Below the pieces are notes generated by a model. That model was not told the origin of the DNA. It worked only from the letters and a program-made list of their open reading frames with translations, and ran no database searches. A program made the translations under genes and the position numbers. A stretch of 64,000 nt of DNA from Anaeramoeba flamelloides (lineage: Eukaryota; Metamonada; Anaeramoebidae), in NCBI GenBank assembly GCA_027625915.1, contig JANTQA010000026.1:4898001-4962000 (forward strand), given 5' to 3'. Position 1 is the stretch's first letter; every line of letters starts with the position of its first letter. Shown here piece after piece: positions 36,445-55,700 of this stretch.

Positions 36445-37470
36445 AGAAATATATTTTAATTAGATTATTTTTGAGAATAATGGAATTTTATGAAAAATCA
36501 ATTTTAAACAACAACAAGTTGAAAATTATCATTAGAATAAAAAAGAATCATTTGTTTATTGTAAAAAAAGAAATATTTTGGGCTATTTTTAAAAAGAATC
36601 AAAATTCGAATACTGATTCAAACCTAAAAAATCATATGCATTATCGCCCTTCCCCATTTAAATACCTATAACCCCTACTATTTGATTTCTAGATGATCCT
36701 TTTAAAAGTAGATACTGTTAAAGTATTTTTTATTTTTTTTAATTCGATCCAAAATACTTCAATGAAAACTTAAATTCAAAATTTTCCACACAGTAAACAC
36801 GGTCCAAATAATTACAAAATACAATTTCATTCAAATTAAAAATAATTTTGAATTTTGTTATAATATGAAAATCATTTCTTCATCTTTTTGTTTTTTTTGT
36901 TTTCATTTCCTTTTTTTGAATTATATAACTTGTTTCATTAGATCAATTTTTTTTTGAATGATTGATATTTGGTTAAAGTTGAGTTGTTCAAAATAGAAGA
37001 ACTCAAATAAAATTTATTTATAGTATCTAACCATTTGATCGTTCAATATTCCTAATAGATTTTAAACAAATTTACTAATCAATTTTTTGATTTATTCTCT
37101 CCAAAATTTTTAACAGACTCTGATAATTTATTTGTAATGATATTTCTTTATTTTTTTGTTTAGCAGGCATTGTAATTTATAAAAAGGTGTTAAAATTTCA
37201 ATTAGTGCATGGTTCTAATTTGGTATTTCTTTGAGAATTGATTAAATAAGTTTTTTTTTTTTTTTTTCAGAAATTGAATATTGGTATGTTAAAAATTTTG
37301 AATTGGGGTTTGTATTAATACCTTTGGTGATTTAAAAAAGTTATTTTTGTGATCTTTCTATATTTTTAATTTTTTTTTGAATATTTTCAAACTAATTTTT
37401 TATCCAAAAAAAGTTTAATTTTTTTCAAAATTTTTTGGAAATCTTTTGGTGAATATATTTTGTAATCAAA

Positions 37471-38172
37471 TAAACCTAGTTTCTATCAAAGTCCCAACAT
37501 TTTTTCAAATATCAATTATTTTATATAATTGACCTTTGAAGAACAAATAAGAGATAAGTAGAATAATACACACATTAAAGAATTGTTGATATATGTCTGA
37601 AAGAAAACTAATAAATCAATAAATTTTCTTAAAAATTTAACAACTCAAATTCTTCTGGACCTATTGAGAAAAACAACAATATTCGCTGTGGGCTTCTACT
37701 AGTATTTGAATAATAAATATGAAAAGAATTTTCACTTCATTTTCCATACTTTTCTTTTAGAAATTAAGTCCCCAAACGAAGTGTTTTGGTATTTGTAGTC
37801 TTTATTTGAAAAAGGAAATGAAAATGAAGTGTAAATTTTTCACATTTATTAAACAAATATCAAGATCAAAGATCAAATAGAATTCCAATAGAAATCAATA
37901 TGATTTCCCAACAATCATTTACATGGTTTCAATAACCTTAGAATAACACATTTTACGAAGTGATTATTGATCTTGCAATAAAAAATTTTTTTGCAACTGA
38001 ATTTCCTTTTAAAATAAAAAATTGAAAAAAAAAAAGAAAATTTGTGAAAAAATGATTTCAATTTTGAAATGTCAAAAATAAAATTTTTCTTCTAATATCC
38101 ATGTAGACCCTATAAATAAATGTATTCCAACCATTACAACTGGACCTATTTGACTGAAAAATAGTTTATACC
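37471..38172. mobile_element. Family E MITE, copy 1
   Basis: About 700 bp, closely matching 58230-58943 throughout. The termini are inverted, though decayed relative to copy 2 (TTCTATCAAAGTCCCAAC at the left, GGACCTATTTGACTGAAA at the right). A family L element sits inside at 37698-37862. Confidence 0.8.
37698..37862. mobile_element. Family L element nested in family E copy 1
   Basis: The left end ACTAGTATTTGAATAATAAA and the right end TTATTAAACAAATATC are inverted; the inversion continues inward (TTCACTTCATTTTCC / GGAAATGAAAATGAAGTG). The equivalent place in family E copy 3 has no such insert. Confidence 0.65.
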
Positions 38173-39647
38173 CTTAATATAAAAAAACACTATTTATTTC
38201 TGATTAATATTTTTTGATATCTAGCTCATAACTTAAAACAATTAACCACTGTGATAAAAATTTTTTAGAATAAAAGAAATCTCAACTTTTGGATATCGAA
38301 AATATTTTTTGAAATTATTGTGAAGTTTTTTTTTTTTTTTTTGAAAAATTGAGGTTGATTAAATTTTGAAATCAAAGAATAAGTTAAAATATTAATTTAG
38401 AATATTTTTCCAGAGAGTTTATCTTGTTTAAATATTTTTTTTTATGTTAACATTTTAAAAATAAAAAAAAATTGAAGACCAAATTAGTTGCCTTTTATGA
38501 AAATAAAATTTCCGTAATTGAGAATTTGTTTTAGTAAATAAGTTAAAATAAGATATTTTAAATAAAATTAGACATAATTTCAAGTTTGAATTAAATCATT
38601 TTGGCCAAAAATGTTTTCAAGAAAAAGTTAAATGGAAACTTTATTTATTTTTATATTTTTTCTTTAAAGTTGTTTTTAATTTTTTTAATGGAAGGTATTT
38701 GATCAGTTTTCAATTTTGAGTGGTTTTTGTATAGTAGGAGCATATTACATCTAAGATAGCGAAATAATTCATAAAAAAAAATAAAATTTTTGTAAAATAA
38801 AATAATTCAATGAGGAATATAATAAAAATAGGAATTTAAAATTTCCAAAATTTCATTATATTTTACCAATTATTATTTTTTTTTAATTTTTTTGGCTTTG
38901 GAACAAGCTGAAACCTCCAGTCTTAGCATTAAGAATATCAGAATAGTATAAGCTATTTCCAAGAAAGTGGGGCAAACTATTTTCAAATATACTTATTAAA
39001 TAAAATCTTTTAAAAAAATATTTAAATACACACAATCATTAAACACCGTTTCTAGATTCCTGAAAATAATTCAATTTGTTTCTTAGTATGGTGTTACCTA
39101 AATAAAATAGATTTAATTTTCTGATCTCGATTTTATCTGATATTTTTTAGGGGTAAAAATTGGTGTTAATTATTTTATTTTTGATCCAAAAAATCGTTTT
39201 CTTAACTCATTTAATCTAAACAAATTTTTAAATAGAATTGATAACATATGATTGCATTTTTTTGTTTAAAAAATCAATTATACCCTTTCCACATTTCCAG
39301 TTTTTTATTGAAATTGGTCATACATCGTTTTTCCCAAAAAAAGTGCTATTATTTTTTCATGATATGGGAATATTTCATCAAATATATTTTGAAATGAATT
39401 CCCAAGTCATTGATTCAATGAATTTAAATATTTAACTTAATTTTGTATTCTCAATTAACAAATAAATCCACTAACAAAGATGATTTTTTATGAAATGGAA
39501 AAAAAAAAATTCCCCACTTTTCTGGAAATACCTTAATTATTTCAAATATGAAAGTATATTTTTCTTTGTAAGATAACGAAAATGAAATTATTTTTTTCTT
39601 ACATGATCTGTTATGATATGAGTTCTCTCTACCTGAAAGGAGAAGAA

Positions 39648-39654
<7 letters not shown>

Positions 39655-39697
<43 letters not shown>
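39655..39697. repeat. (TA)n microsatellite
   Basis: About 21 TA units. Confidence 0.95.
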
Positions 39698-39700
<3 letters not shown>

Positions 39701-39779
39701 GATTGGTTCACTGTTTTAATGAAATAAGTATTAGTAATATTATAAATCATTTAAATAAAAAAATGTGTTAATTTTAATT

Positions 39780-39924
39780 CTTTTTCACTCAAAAGGAACA
39801 CATTTTTATTGTAGAAATATAAAAATATTATATGCTTTTAATCAAATATTCTTTTTAAAATATATTTTCAATTTTTAAATCTGATCATTTTTTCTAATTT
39901 TGATAATTTATTAAAATTTTTGTT

Positions 39925-39961
<37 letters not shown>

Positions 39962-40330
39962 TTTTTTTTCTTTTGAAAAAAGGAAATTTGAAAAAAAAAT
40001 CTTTGAAAATTGTAAATTAACATTAAGAAAATTGAGGGTTTGTAATTTCTTGTAAATTATACACTAATTATTACACAAAATATTCTTGTAAACACTTTTG
40101 ATTTTCAAAAGAAATTTTGTAAATTTTGCCCTAGAGGTTCCAATGGAAAGAGGGAATAAAATTTTTTGAACATTTTTTTTTTTTTTTTAGGGTTTGTTCG
40201 GGTATTTCTTTCATGTTTATATACTCGAGTCCTGGTTTATTATTTTTCTTATTTCTATTCATTCGTGATTTTCTTGTTTCTTGTAATAAATTTTGAATTT
40301 TTTATTTTTGGGTGACATTGAGTTTTTTTT
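39780..40330. repeat. Family G decayed repeat, copy 3
   Basis: Landmarks TTTTTAAATCTGATCATTTT, a 33-T homopolymer at 39926-39958, CCAATGGAAAG and GGTTTGTTCGGGTATTTC occur in the same order as in 5990-6610. Confidence 0.45.
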
Positions 40331-40470
40331 TTATATTATTTATAAAAATTTATTTAAAAAATTATTTTTTCTTTCCTCTTTGAGATACGGTTCTTTGTTT
40401 ATGATAGACATTTTTGATAAAACAGAACAACAAGTCAAACATCAATAAAAGAAAGTTAGATAGTTATTTG

Positions 40471-40488
40471 TAAAAAAAAAAGAAAAAA
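40471..40488 (-). terminator. RNA polymerase III terminator of tRNA-Ile
   Basis: On the minus strand the tRNA is followed at once by TATTTTTTC and then an 11-T run, the usual pol III stop signal. Confidence 0.8.
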
Positions 40489-40561
40489 TAGTTCCACAGA
40501 GGCTCGAACTCTGGACATCTGCGTTATTAGCACAGCGCTCTGCCGACTGAGCTATGGAACT
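40489..40561 (-). tRNA. tRNA-Ile (anticodon AAT)
   Basis: The minus strand folds into a complete 73-nt cloverleaf: acceptor AGTTCCA/TGGAACT (7 perfect pairs) with discriminator A, D-arm GCTC/GAGC, anticodon stem CTGTG/CGCAG with loop CTAATAA (anticodon AAT, read as IAU after editing), and T-arm CAGAG-TTCGAGC-CTCTG. There is no intron and no encoded CCA. The internal pol III A and B boxes (TAGCTCAGTCGG and GTTCGAGCC) are intact. It stands alone, with no other tRNA in the window. Confidence 0.96.
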
Positions 40562-41825
40562 GGACAAAAAAGGCTTATTTTGTTTTAAAGAATATTATAT
40601 CTCAACAATTATATAGAATCTTAAAACATAACATAAAAAATTTTTCGAACATTTTTTCAAAACAAACCAAAATAAATCAAATCAATCAAATCAATCTATC
40701 AACAACAAACAGAAACAAAAATGACTGGCTCTTTCTGAATATTTTTTACAATCTTAATCCAAGAAATATCATCTCAACTCAGCTACTGCAAATAACAAAT
40801 TTCATCTTGAATTAATAGTTCTACTTTGTAAATATTAAACAAACAATATCATATCTAATTACTAACTACCAACCTTTTCTTTGATCGAAAAGAAATATTC
40901 AAACCTCTTGTCAAAACGAAACTCTGCTTTGAATTTAAATTTAAAAATCGAAATCAAAGTAAAGATATCAAAAAACTGTCATTACGACAATCAAAAGAAA
41001 TCCTTTTACTTTTGTTTCCACGAAAACCAAATTTAAAACAGGAACCTTATTCCTTTTGGATTCTCTGGACTGAAAAACACAATTTGAAAGAAATAAATCT
41101 ATGAATGGCTGATTAACTTTAAAATTTCCACCAAACTGGATTCGTCAAAAGAAGGGACTTGAAAAGAACATATACAAATATTGAATAACAGTCTTAGGTT
41201 ATAGCTCTTTTAGAATTTAAGAAAAAATATTTATTTAATCAACGAAAAACATTGTTCCATCTTTCAAAATTTTGCTATTTTAAAGGAAATATTCTTCTTT
41301 CCTCATACATAATTTTCGACTAAACGATCAAACTAAAAAAAAATTTTAAGCAACTTTCCCAAACTATTGATATTTCAAACTCTTTAGAATAAAAACAACA
41401 ATAACGAAAAATACAAAGAACAAAAAAACTAATAAAACTTGACAGTAAAATAACGATCATTTATTTTAAAAATTGTTATTTTTTTACTTTTGATTATTTT
41501 TTTCAAGAATGAAACAAAAAGAGTAAGATATTTTTCCCTACATTTATATGAAGGTTCAGTTCCACACCTAATTTACGAAACAACATTTTCATAATTCTAT
41601 AGATTAATTTTGATCGCAGTCGGGCTTGCAATTGGATTTTGTATTTTATCTTTACTTCTTTCTTTTTTATGATTGTATTCTTTAATAAAAGTTTCTGGAA
41701 AAACCACAACAACTCGTTTTTTTTACGCAACATGAATAGTTATGAATTTGATAGCTTGCTCGGTTTATAAAAATTGGCTTCCACTTATAGTTATTGTTTT
41801 TTATTTCATTATCCCTTTACCAAAA
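40562..41825. other. AT-rich spacer between the tRNA and the micro-exon gene
   Basis: I recognise no gene or repeat family. The ORF at 41503-41733 (minus) is Lys/Leu-rich and without resemblance to any family. Confidence 0.4.
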
Positions 41826-46720
<4,895 letters not shown>

Positions 46721-49700
46721 TTTAAAGGAATTTATAATATAAAACGATTTAATTCCAACAACGTGTCTAAATAAAAAAAATTTCTTTGGTATTATAAAAA
46801 TTATTTTTCTTTTTAATTTAATCTTATTCACTCAATAAAAAAAAATAAATTAAGGAAAAACAATAATTTTTATTAATATTTTTTCAAATTGATAATAAAG
46901 ATACCGTACATATTGAATTTTATTTTTAATTTTTTCAAATTATTTAAAGATATTAACATTTAGGATTTATATATCCAAATAAACACCCTTTCGACCAAAA
47001 TACCAGTTTAATGGAACAAATGCAACAAATTCACTTTATTTTCTCCCAGATTCTTTTCGTTATACAATTTTAATTTTTAAATCAGAATCTTTTTTCTAAT
47101 TTTGTCAATAATTTTTTTCTTTTTCCTTTTTCCTTAAGTTTTGAACAGAGTTCATCTTTTGAATCTTTTTAGAAAAAAAAACTCAAATAATTCTTTTGTT
47201 GTTTCCATTTAACCAATTGATTCTATTTTATCCCTATGAAAAGTTTCTACATGATTCTTATTTAAATTTAGTTTTTTCATAGAATCCTACTATTCTCAAA
47301 AATTATCAATATACAAATATATTTTTCTAAAAAAAACATAAAAAGAATTTTGAATTTATCAAAAAAAAATAAATATTTTGGATTTTTTTTCTTTTTATTT
47401 TTGTTTTCATCAGATTTTGGTTAAATTTGATATTTTTGAATTTTATCAAAAGTTAATTATTTTACTTTGATATATAATTAAAATAATCTTGATTTTTTAT
47501 TAATAGAGTTTTAGAATAAAATACACAATTTTTTTTTTTTTTTTTTTTTGAATCAGTGAATCTCAAAAAAATTATTTTTTAATGTTTTTGAAAAATTATT
47601 CATAAAAGGAAACTTTAATAAGTAGAAAACAGTTAATAAAAACACATATCATTATAATCATTTGAATATAAATTATTCTAAAATTTTAGATTTTATAATT
47701 CAAAAATTCCTAAAAGGGAATCATTTTGGGAACTTTACTTTTTAAGAAAATAAATTTGAAAAAAAAAAAAAAAAAGGATTCATGATAAATCAAAACCACT
47801 CTTAATTAGTTCTTGATAATAAGTGGATATTTACAAACAGTGATAAATAAAAACATTATCTAAAGTAAACTTATCCGTATATCAAATTAATTGGATTTTT
47901 CACTATTAATGTTCCAATACATTATCAAGTCCAATTGCCAACACCATATAAAATACCAAATAAATTCTCAAATTAAAATACTAAGTACTTTATATTTGTG
48001 AAAAGTATTATTTATGAAACGTAATTTGTTTAAAATATTTTATAATTTTTTAATAGTTTTTATGAATTTTTTTTAAAGGTATTTAATTTTCAAGAATTTA
48101 GCACTTTTTTTTGTTTATAAAATTTTCATTTGTTTATAATTTTTATAATTTCCTTTTTAAATAGTAGAACTTTTAAATACATCCCGTATTTAAATATGGT
48201 TTATTATTGGTTTTTTAGATGTTGAATATATATATATATATATCGACTTTCAAGAAAAAAGAAAAAAATAATTAATTTTTAAGTACAGAATAAATAGCTC
48301 TGGACTGGTTAGAATAAAAAAAGTTAAAAATAGTGATTTTTTTTAAAAAATGTTAAAGTAAAAATACTAAAAATTCTGTTTTTTCCAGAAAAAAATTTTA
48401 ATCTGTATATAACGGATTATATTAACTATAACCCATTAAAATTATAAAATGTATAATTTATAACAAGAATACTTTTGAAACTTCTTCCTTTAAGGTTTAT
48501 TGTTTGGTAAAAAAAAATCAAAAACTTGCCAAGGTCTTATTAAAACAATTTTTTTTTATAATTTCTATTTAAGTTTTTGAAATGAATGAATTAAATTCAT
48601 TAAAACAATTTATTAATTCAAGTATCTTTTTTGAAATTCAAAATACACATGTCATCAATATAAAATTAGAAAAGGTAAAAAATCATTTTTATCAACAATT
48701 AAATTCATTTTGACAATTAGAAAACCCAATTTTCAGTTTTATGTTTGAAAGTCGTGATTTTGCAAGAAAAAATTTTATTTAATTGTTATATTTAATAATT
48801 AATATTTCAATACAAATATCAGTCAATAAAACTTATTGAATTATAGGTGATTAAACAAATAAAAGAATATTTGGTAAAAACTTAACAAATTTTTATCAAT
48901 GAAATTAAGATCAATTTTACACAATTTTTTCTTTTATTAAGTTTGAAAAACGTGGTTTTCTTTTTTTCAAAAAATGAAAAAAAAAATTATAAAAGATTTC
49001 ATTTTTTAAAATTTTTTTCAATAAAATTTTTTCATATACAAGAATCATCTTAACAGTTTAGACCATTTTTGAAATTATAAATTAATTTTATATTTGTCGG
49101 ATAAAATTACAAAATTCCCAAATATCTTGAAAAAAATTTTATTTAAAAAATCAAATTTTCTCTTTGAACTAAAACAAAATTTCTAAATAAATATTTGAAA
49201 TTGACTTTAAATTTTTGATTTTTAGAAGCATTCTTCTTAAAAAAATATAAAAATTTTTTAATTGTTGGAATAAATCAATTTTTTGGTTAACCAGAAGTTT
49301 TATCTCAAAAAAGAAAAAAAATCACTTTACATTAATATTCCTGATAATTAAGACTCATTATTGTACAACAATGATCTAAATAGTTATAAAAAATGTAAAA
49401 AACTTTTTATAATGTCAGAAATAAAATGAATATAAAGTTTTTATTAACAAAAAAAGAGGAAAAAAAAATTGATCTTCGTTCAAAAATTTTCTTTTCAAAG
49501 GTTTCTTAGTTGATCAGAATTTTTCAACACTTTGAATCTCCAAAATTTTGAAACTAGAGAAGGTCGCCAATAAAATACATTCAAATTTTGCCCTATTGTT
49601 TCTGAGAACTTATCCCTTAAATGGTAAATATTAAATTACTATAATTGTTAAACTTATCAGGGATATTTTTCTTTCCCCTACTTGGACTTTATATATTTTT

Positions 49701-49792
49701 ATAATTTATAACTCTTCACAACCATTTCAAATGATAACAACAAATCTAATCATTTTTTGTAACTTTTTTACTTCAAACTTTATTGATTTTTC
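46721..49792. other. AT-rich spacer upstream of VPS35
   Basis: It has a possible remnant of family G at 47000-47170, a T run at 47530-47549 and a short (TA)n at 48227-48243. I see no gene. Confidence 0.5.
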
Positions 49793-52700
49793 ATGTCTCG
49801 AAAAGTTAGAACACCAAAAAAATCCCAAAAAAATCACGATTTAAAAAAAACACCAACAACACAAGTAAGCGAACAAAAACAATTACTTGAGTCTTTAAAA
49901 TCAGTGGTAAGTTTCCTGATATTTATCCTTTTTTTTTCTTCTTTCTTAATTCTTTTTTGTTTCCTTTTGGTTAAAGTGTGTTTGTTAACTTTTTTTGAAA
50001 TTGTTTCAATACTTTAGGTTAGGAGAAGTGGATTTTATTTACAACGATCTGTACAAGACGGAAAATTAAATGACTCAATAAAGCAGGCAGCTGAAATGTT
50101 GAATGGCCTACGTTCATCTTCTTTATCACCAAAAAATTATTACGATTTATGTAATTGAATTACTTTGAAACAACAAAATAAAGAATATTATTTTCAAAAC
50201 CCCAAATCAAAAAAGATTGATTCCCCATCCCACTCTTTAATTTTTCTTTCATTTTTTTTAATTGTATTTTTCTTTCGTTTTTTTTTCGATTACAAAACAC
50301 AGATCTCTTTGTTTCTGACGAACTTAGGTATTTTGGATTTTTGCTACGAGAAAATATCAAAAATGAAAAAATAGCTTCTATTATTTATCAAGATGTTCAA
50401 TTTACCAGTAGAATAATTCCACGTTTATACCTTTTGATTACTGCTGGTGCTGTTGTAATTGAAAACAATCCTAATAAAACAATAGTAAGTTTCCTTTAAC
50501 AAGATTTTTTTCTTTAAAGTGCTATGAAACTCGCTTAATTGTTTTTTTTTTTTTCTTTTTCCTTGGATGATTAGAATAAACAAAACACGAACAAAAGATC
50601 TTTCAATAGTAACATCAAGAAATTTTAACAAATAATCTCACCAGCTCTCTAAATACTGTTATTTGAAATCTAAATGGGAAAAAAATTTTTAACTTGAGAT
50701 TTGTCTTTTTTCTAATTCTTAAATTAAGCCTTCAGTAAGGGTTAACCATTCACGTGGCATACCAATAAAAAATATCCAATATGTTTGGATCCAAACGATT
50801 TTTTAAACAATAAAATACACTAGTTGCAAGTTTTTCCATTCTGTTGAAAATTTTAAAGAGATTAAATCATCTCCTTTGAAAGTGTTAGTTTTCAAATTAA
50901 TAAAAAAATAAAAACACCAATTTTCTGAACTTTAAAAAATCTTCTAAAGTAAAGATCAAAAATTTTCATATCTTTCATTAAAATAATGTCTTACTAACAA
51001 ACAAATTGCGTTATCATTAAGAATCAATAAATACTGAATGACAATTATAAATATTTAAATGGTTTTGACTGGCATTTGAAATTTAAATGGGATTAAAATT
51101 TCAGCTGATTATCATCTTTTCAATACTGTAATCTTCGTTTGATTTAGGATTCCTAGTTTACCCAATATATAACAAATGTGTTTCATAAAAAAAGACCTTA
51201 AGAAATTAAAAGTTAGATCACAAATTACAACCTGCTTATTTCTTTGAAAGTTTCTTTGTTAAAAAAGAAAGGGAAGATGAAGTGAAAATTGTTTCCTACT
51301 TATAATTCAAATACCAGTATTGGAATTAAGTTTAATAAAGATATTTGAAAATAAATTTGCCATACTTTTTAGGAAATAGCTTAAATGAAAGCAATTTCCA
51401 AGAAACTTAAAATAAAGAGGATTTTGGTTTATTTTTTGATGGATCCAAAAAAGTCTAAACAATTACACCGATCATATTTTTTTGTCATTTTTTGAATTTA
51501 AATTATCCTTTTTAAAAGTTCCACTGTATATGTCTTTCGCTACAATTTTAGGTATTTTTTATTTTTTCGAATTTCTAGTAATCGACACCACAAATAATAT
51601 TAGCTCTTATGTAATTATTAAAAATTGAATGGGAAATGTTGATCAATAGTCTAATAACGAAAAAAAATTCAAAGATAATAAACTGAAACATTTTTTGCTT
51701 ATTGTGACAAAATATTATTAATTTGGAATTGAATGAAGAGTTACTTGTCGAAATTTGAATTTAACAAGGTTAAAAAAGTTTAGATACTCTGATTTTTTGA
51801 TCATAAGAGATTTATACAAAATAGATTTGTTTTGAAAAACTAAATGCCTTGAAATACTACAATTTTTAGAATAAGAAGAAGGTATTTATTAATTTTGGAA
51901 TAATTTTTTTGTCAAATTACCATTTCAATTTCAAGTTATAAAGGGTAAAAAGAATATTTAGTTGAGAGGAAGACTGGAAAACAGTATTTAATTGCTTTTT
52001 TTGAAGTAAAATTTTCTTTTCAAAAAATCAATTAAAAAAAGCCATCAGGGATTTGGTAATCATTTTCAGAAATGAGATTGACTTTTTGAGATTATTTATT
52101 AGCAAGTGGGTTTTAAAAATTACAAATACACGTCGGGAAATAAAACCATTTGTAGCTTAAATTATTGATAATATTTAAATTTTATTTATTTTTTTTTGGT
52201 TGAAGAAAATATCAAAAAAAAAGAAATTTATTTTCTCGACTCATAGAAAGCTTAGTTTAATTTCAATTATGGCTTTAAAGTCGTTTTGTTTTGGTGGTGT
52301 GTGTTCCACTCGGCACATGAAAAAAAGGAGTTGTATTTTTTCAAAGAAAAAAATTCAAATGAAATTTCAATTTTTACAAAAAATATAAAATGGCTTATAC
52401 AGTTATTTATTTTAATTATCATGAGAAAAACAAAAATAAGCCACTTCACCCTTTTTGAGTGACTTTTAAATTTATTTGATTTTAGTAATAAAAAATAATA
52501 AAACATTAAAATATTTTTATTTTTTTCCAATTTTTAGCAAAAGATTATGGGGGTTTGTTGAACCAAAATAGTGAATCAAGAGTTGGTTATAACAATATTC
52601 TAATCAAATTCAGATGTTTATATTCATTAAAACAAATTCTTTTTTTAAAAAAAACATTATCCACATATATTATGACATATATATCCAATTACCAATGTAA

Positions 52701-55700
52701 ATTGAAGTTTCTTTAAAAACAGTTTTTTTTTATTTACAAAAAAACTTTAAAAAGGTAAAAGATAGCTTCAAAAAAATCAAAATGATTTTTAGACAAAAAA
52801 AATTAGCAGATGGAGTAAAACTACAAATGTTTATATCAATATATATTAGCCAGCTCTTTTATGGCCTAGTAATTTTGAATTAAACCCAAAAAAGATTTCA
52901 ACGCAATTGATGTTTGGAAAATAAAAAAGCCACAAAATTTTTAAAAATAAATCCACACTCTCCTTAGAATAATCTATAAAACCAAAGTAAAAATAGACCA
53001 AGTAAGAATTTGGATTTATATAAAAGAAGATTTAAACTCAAAAATAAATTAGAAATTTTTGGTTTGAACACATATCAAAAATTTTAAAATTTTCAATAAA
53101 ATAACAACGAAAATATTAACTGGAAAGTAGAAAACTTAAAATTATTAGATATGAATCTAAATTAATTTAGAGAAAACTTAATAATAAATAGTTCTGGGTG
53201 GACATTTCAAGAATATTTAAAAATTATTAGGTATAATAACAATATAAATAAGCAGTCGTGGCGTCGAGTGACGTCAATTTCTTGGGGTTTTATGTTTATT
53301 TGTAAAATCTTTTGATTTTCCAAATATTCGTTGAAATTCTGGAAAAGCTAAAGGCGATTTTTTTTAGTTTGCAAAATGAAAAGAAAATTTCTTAAATTTT
53401 CTTTTCATTTCTAAATTTCCAAAAAAAAAAAAACCTAACCACAAAAAACGTTTAAAATGGAATGGTTCTACTCACATTTTAAAATTAAGAAATTTTACTT
53501 ATTGCCTAAAGAGATATCATTATGTTTATGATAAGAATGAAATAAAAACAAAATCACAAAATTTATGCAAAAATATTTCAACTCAGAAATTATTGAAGAT
53601 ATCAATAATTTTTTATGAAACTGTCCATTCTTTTAAGAAAATAGAAAATTTTGGATTAAAGAACCAATTCAAATTAATATTATTAATAATAATAATATCT
53701 TTGATATTATTCAAAATAAAGAATTAGCATTTATTTTTTCATTGTTTAATGATAAAGAAAATTATGATTATTTATTAAAATTTCTAAACAAAAATTTAGA
53801 AATTAGGACAGTGCCACCAAGTTACTAAGAGTATCATATAGTGCTGTAGAGTGCCTATCTTTTCTATAATTTAATAGAATAGATTAGAGATTTTACGTAA
53901 TACAGGTGTGTAAAATGTATTACATAAAAACTATTTCATAATAGACATTCTGGAATATATATTCCAGATTTTGAATTCCAAAACCTGTATTCCAAAATAT
54001 ATATTACGGAACAGGAGTTCCATAAAAAAATGAAAAAAAAATTAAAAGAAATTATTCTGTGAAAGCTTTTTTATTTTAACTTTTGTTATTTTGGAAGAAG
54101 CAGATCAAATTTAAAAAAAAAAAAGAATTAATTATTTTCAGGTTCAATTTCAATTTCATTATGTATTTTCTTAGTGGACGTAAACTAATATCATAATTAG
54201 TTAGAGCACAGCAAATCTTAAATATTTTTGAGTAGTCCCCTAAATCCCCCCCTATATCGAAAGGATAGAATTTTAAATTTGTTTTTTAATCGACCATAGT
54301 AATTTTCAATGATAATTCTATCCTTCGATACCTTTTGGTTTTTGAGTTTTTGTTCTTCACTGAGGGTTCGGTTTCTTGCCTTTTTAATGGGTAGTATGGC
54401 TAGACAATCATGTTGAATACCAACATAGCCTTTATCACCCATAACTGGATGTATTTGGAATTGTTCAATCATGTTAGACTCTCTCCAAAGAGTAATATCA
54501 TGGTCTTTTCCAATTTTCCCACAATAGACATGCATAACTCTCCCATCAGGGCTGTTGATTGTCTGTGATCTTATTACTTGGCATCCATGTTTTCCAGAAA
54601 ACCAATCCTTCTGGTTTCTCAAGGGTCTTTCAATTGGCTGTACTGTAGCATCCACAACAGCCAAGGCATTGGGAAAGTTCGAGAACATAATGTTATTTTC
54701 TTCAAGTTGGTCTTTACTATACCACTTGATAAAATGTTGTATTAGAGGTTCATAACAATCCTCTAGTGCAATATTGATTAAATTAAAAACTTTTCTCTTG
54801 GTAAGGTTATAAGAAATACCAAGTTCTTCATAAGTGTGGTATTTTCTGAGCCACACCAACAAAATGTAAAATCTCTCCTTTATTGGGGTCTTGATTTGTC
54901 TACCCTTTCTAATTCGACCCAAAGATGTTTGACAAATTTCAAAAAGATTATTAAATTCCTCTTCAGAAAAGCCAATAATTTTCTGAGAAAAATTCAATAG
55001 GTTAAAAAATAAAATTTTTTTGAGATAAAAATTTTATGATCATTTTTTTAACTCTAAATTTTGTTCAATCTAAAGAACCAGAAATTTCGTAATTTATGTT
55101 TCGTAATATAATTTACGAAAAAAGTGTAACGAGACATAAATTACGAAATTGATATTTCGGAACACCAATTACGGAATACAAGTTCCGTATTATAAATAAC
55201 TAAACAAAAAATAAAAGAGAAAAAACTTTTCAATTTTTAAACAACCTTTTTCAAAACTAGAGGGCAAATAATTAGAATCTAACCCTAAAAAAATTTTCCA
55301 AAAAAAGTTATTCCGTAATACATATTACGGAATATCTCTATTAAAATTTTTGATTTTACTCAATTCTTTTGAATCCTGGAAAAGCTAACGGAGGAATTTT
55401 TTTTTTAATAAAAGAAACACACCAAAATCAAATAACTTTTCGGTTTATTTCTTAAATTAACACAAACCGAAAGACTATAAGAGTAAATTAATTTTCCCTC
55501 TATAAAATAATAAAAAAAAAAAACAATACATTTTTTTTCTTCAGCTTGTTTCATCATTTTGGATACACATTATATTTTGTTTTTTTTATTTTTATTTGCT
55601 ATTTTTCAAAAAGATTTTAATAAGTTGCTGAAGAAAAATCAGAAAAAAAAATTAAAAAGAGGAAACCAACTAAAAATATTATTTGTCAGTAAACAACCAT

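Larger units (their letters stand above)
31391..40488. other. Nine-kb gene-free region between the CRT-like gene and the tRNA
   Basis: It contains a C-rich asymmetric patch (33085-33245), family B copy 2, a D-repeat plus coding-fragment unit (34925-35611), a palindromic element, family E copy 1, a (TA)n run, and a decayed family G copy. The stretches 31400-33080, 33250-34095, 35615-36240, 36450-37460 and 38180-39640 show only AT-rich DNA in which I recognise nothing. Confidence 0.5.

Noticed and set aside
39451-39750. 99-residue minus-strand ORF with a Tyr-Ile run
   Set aside because: It spans the (TA)n run and has no family-like sequence outside it.
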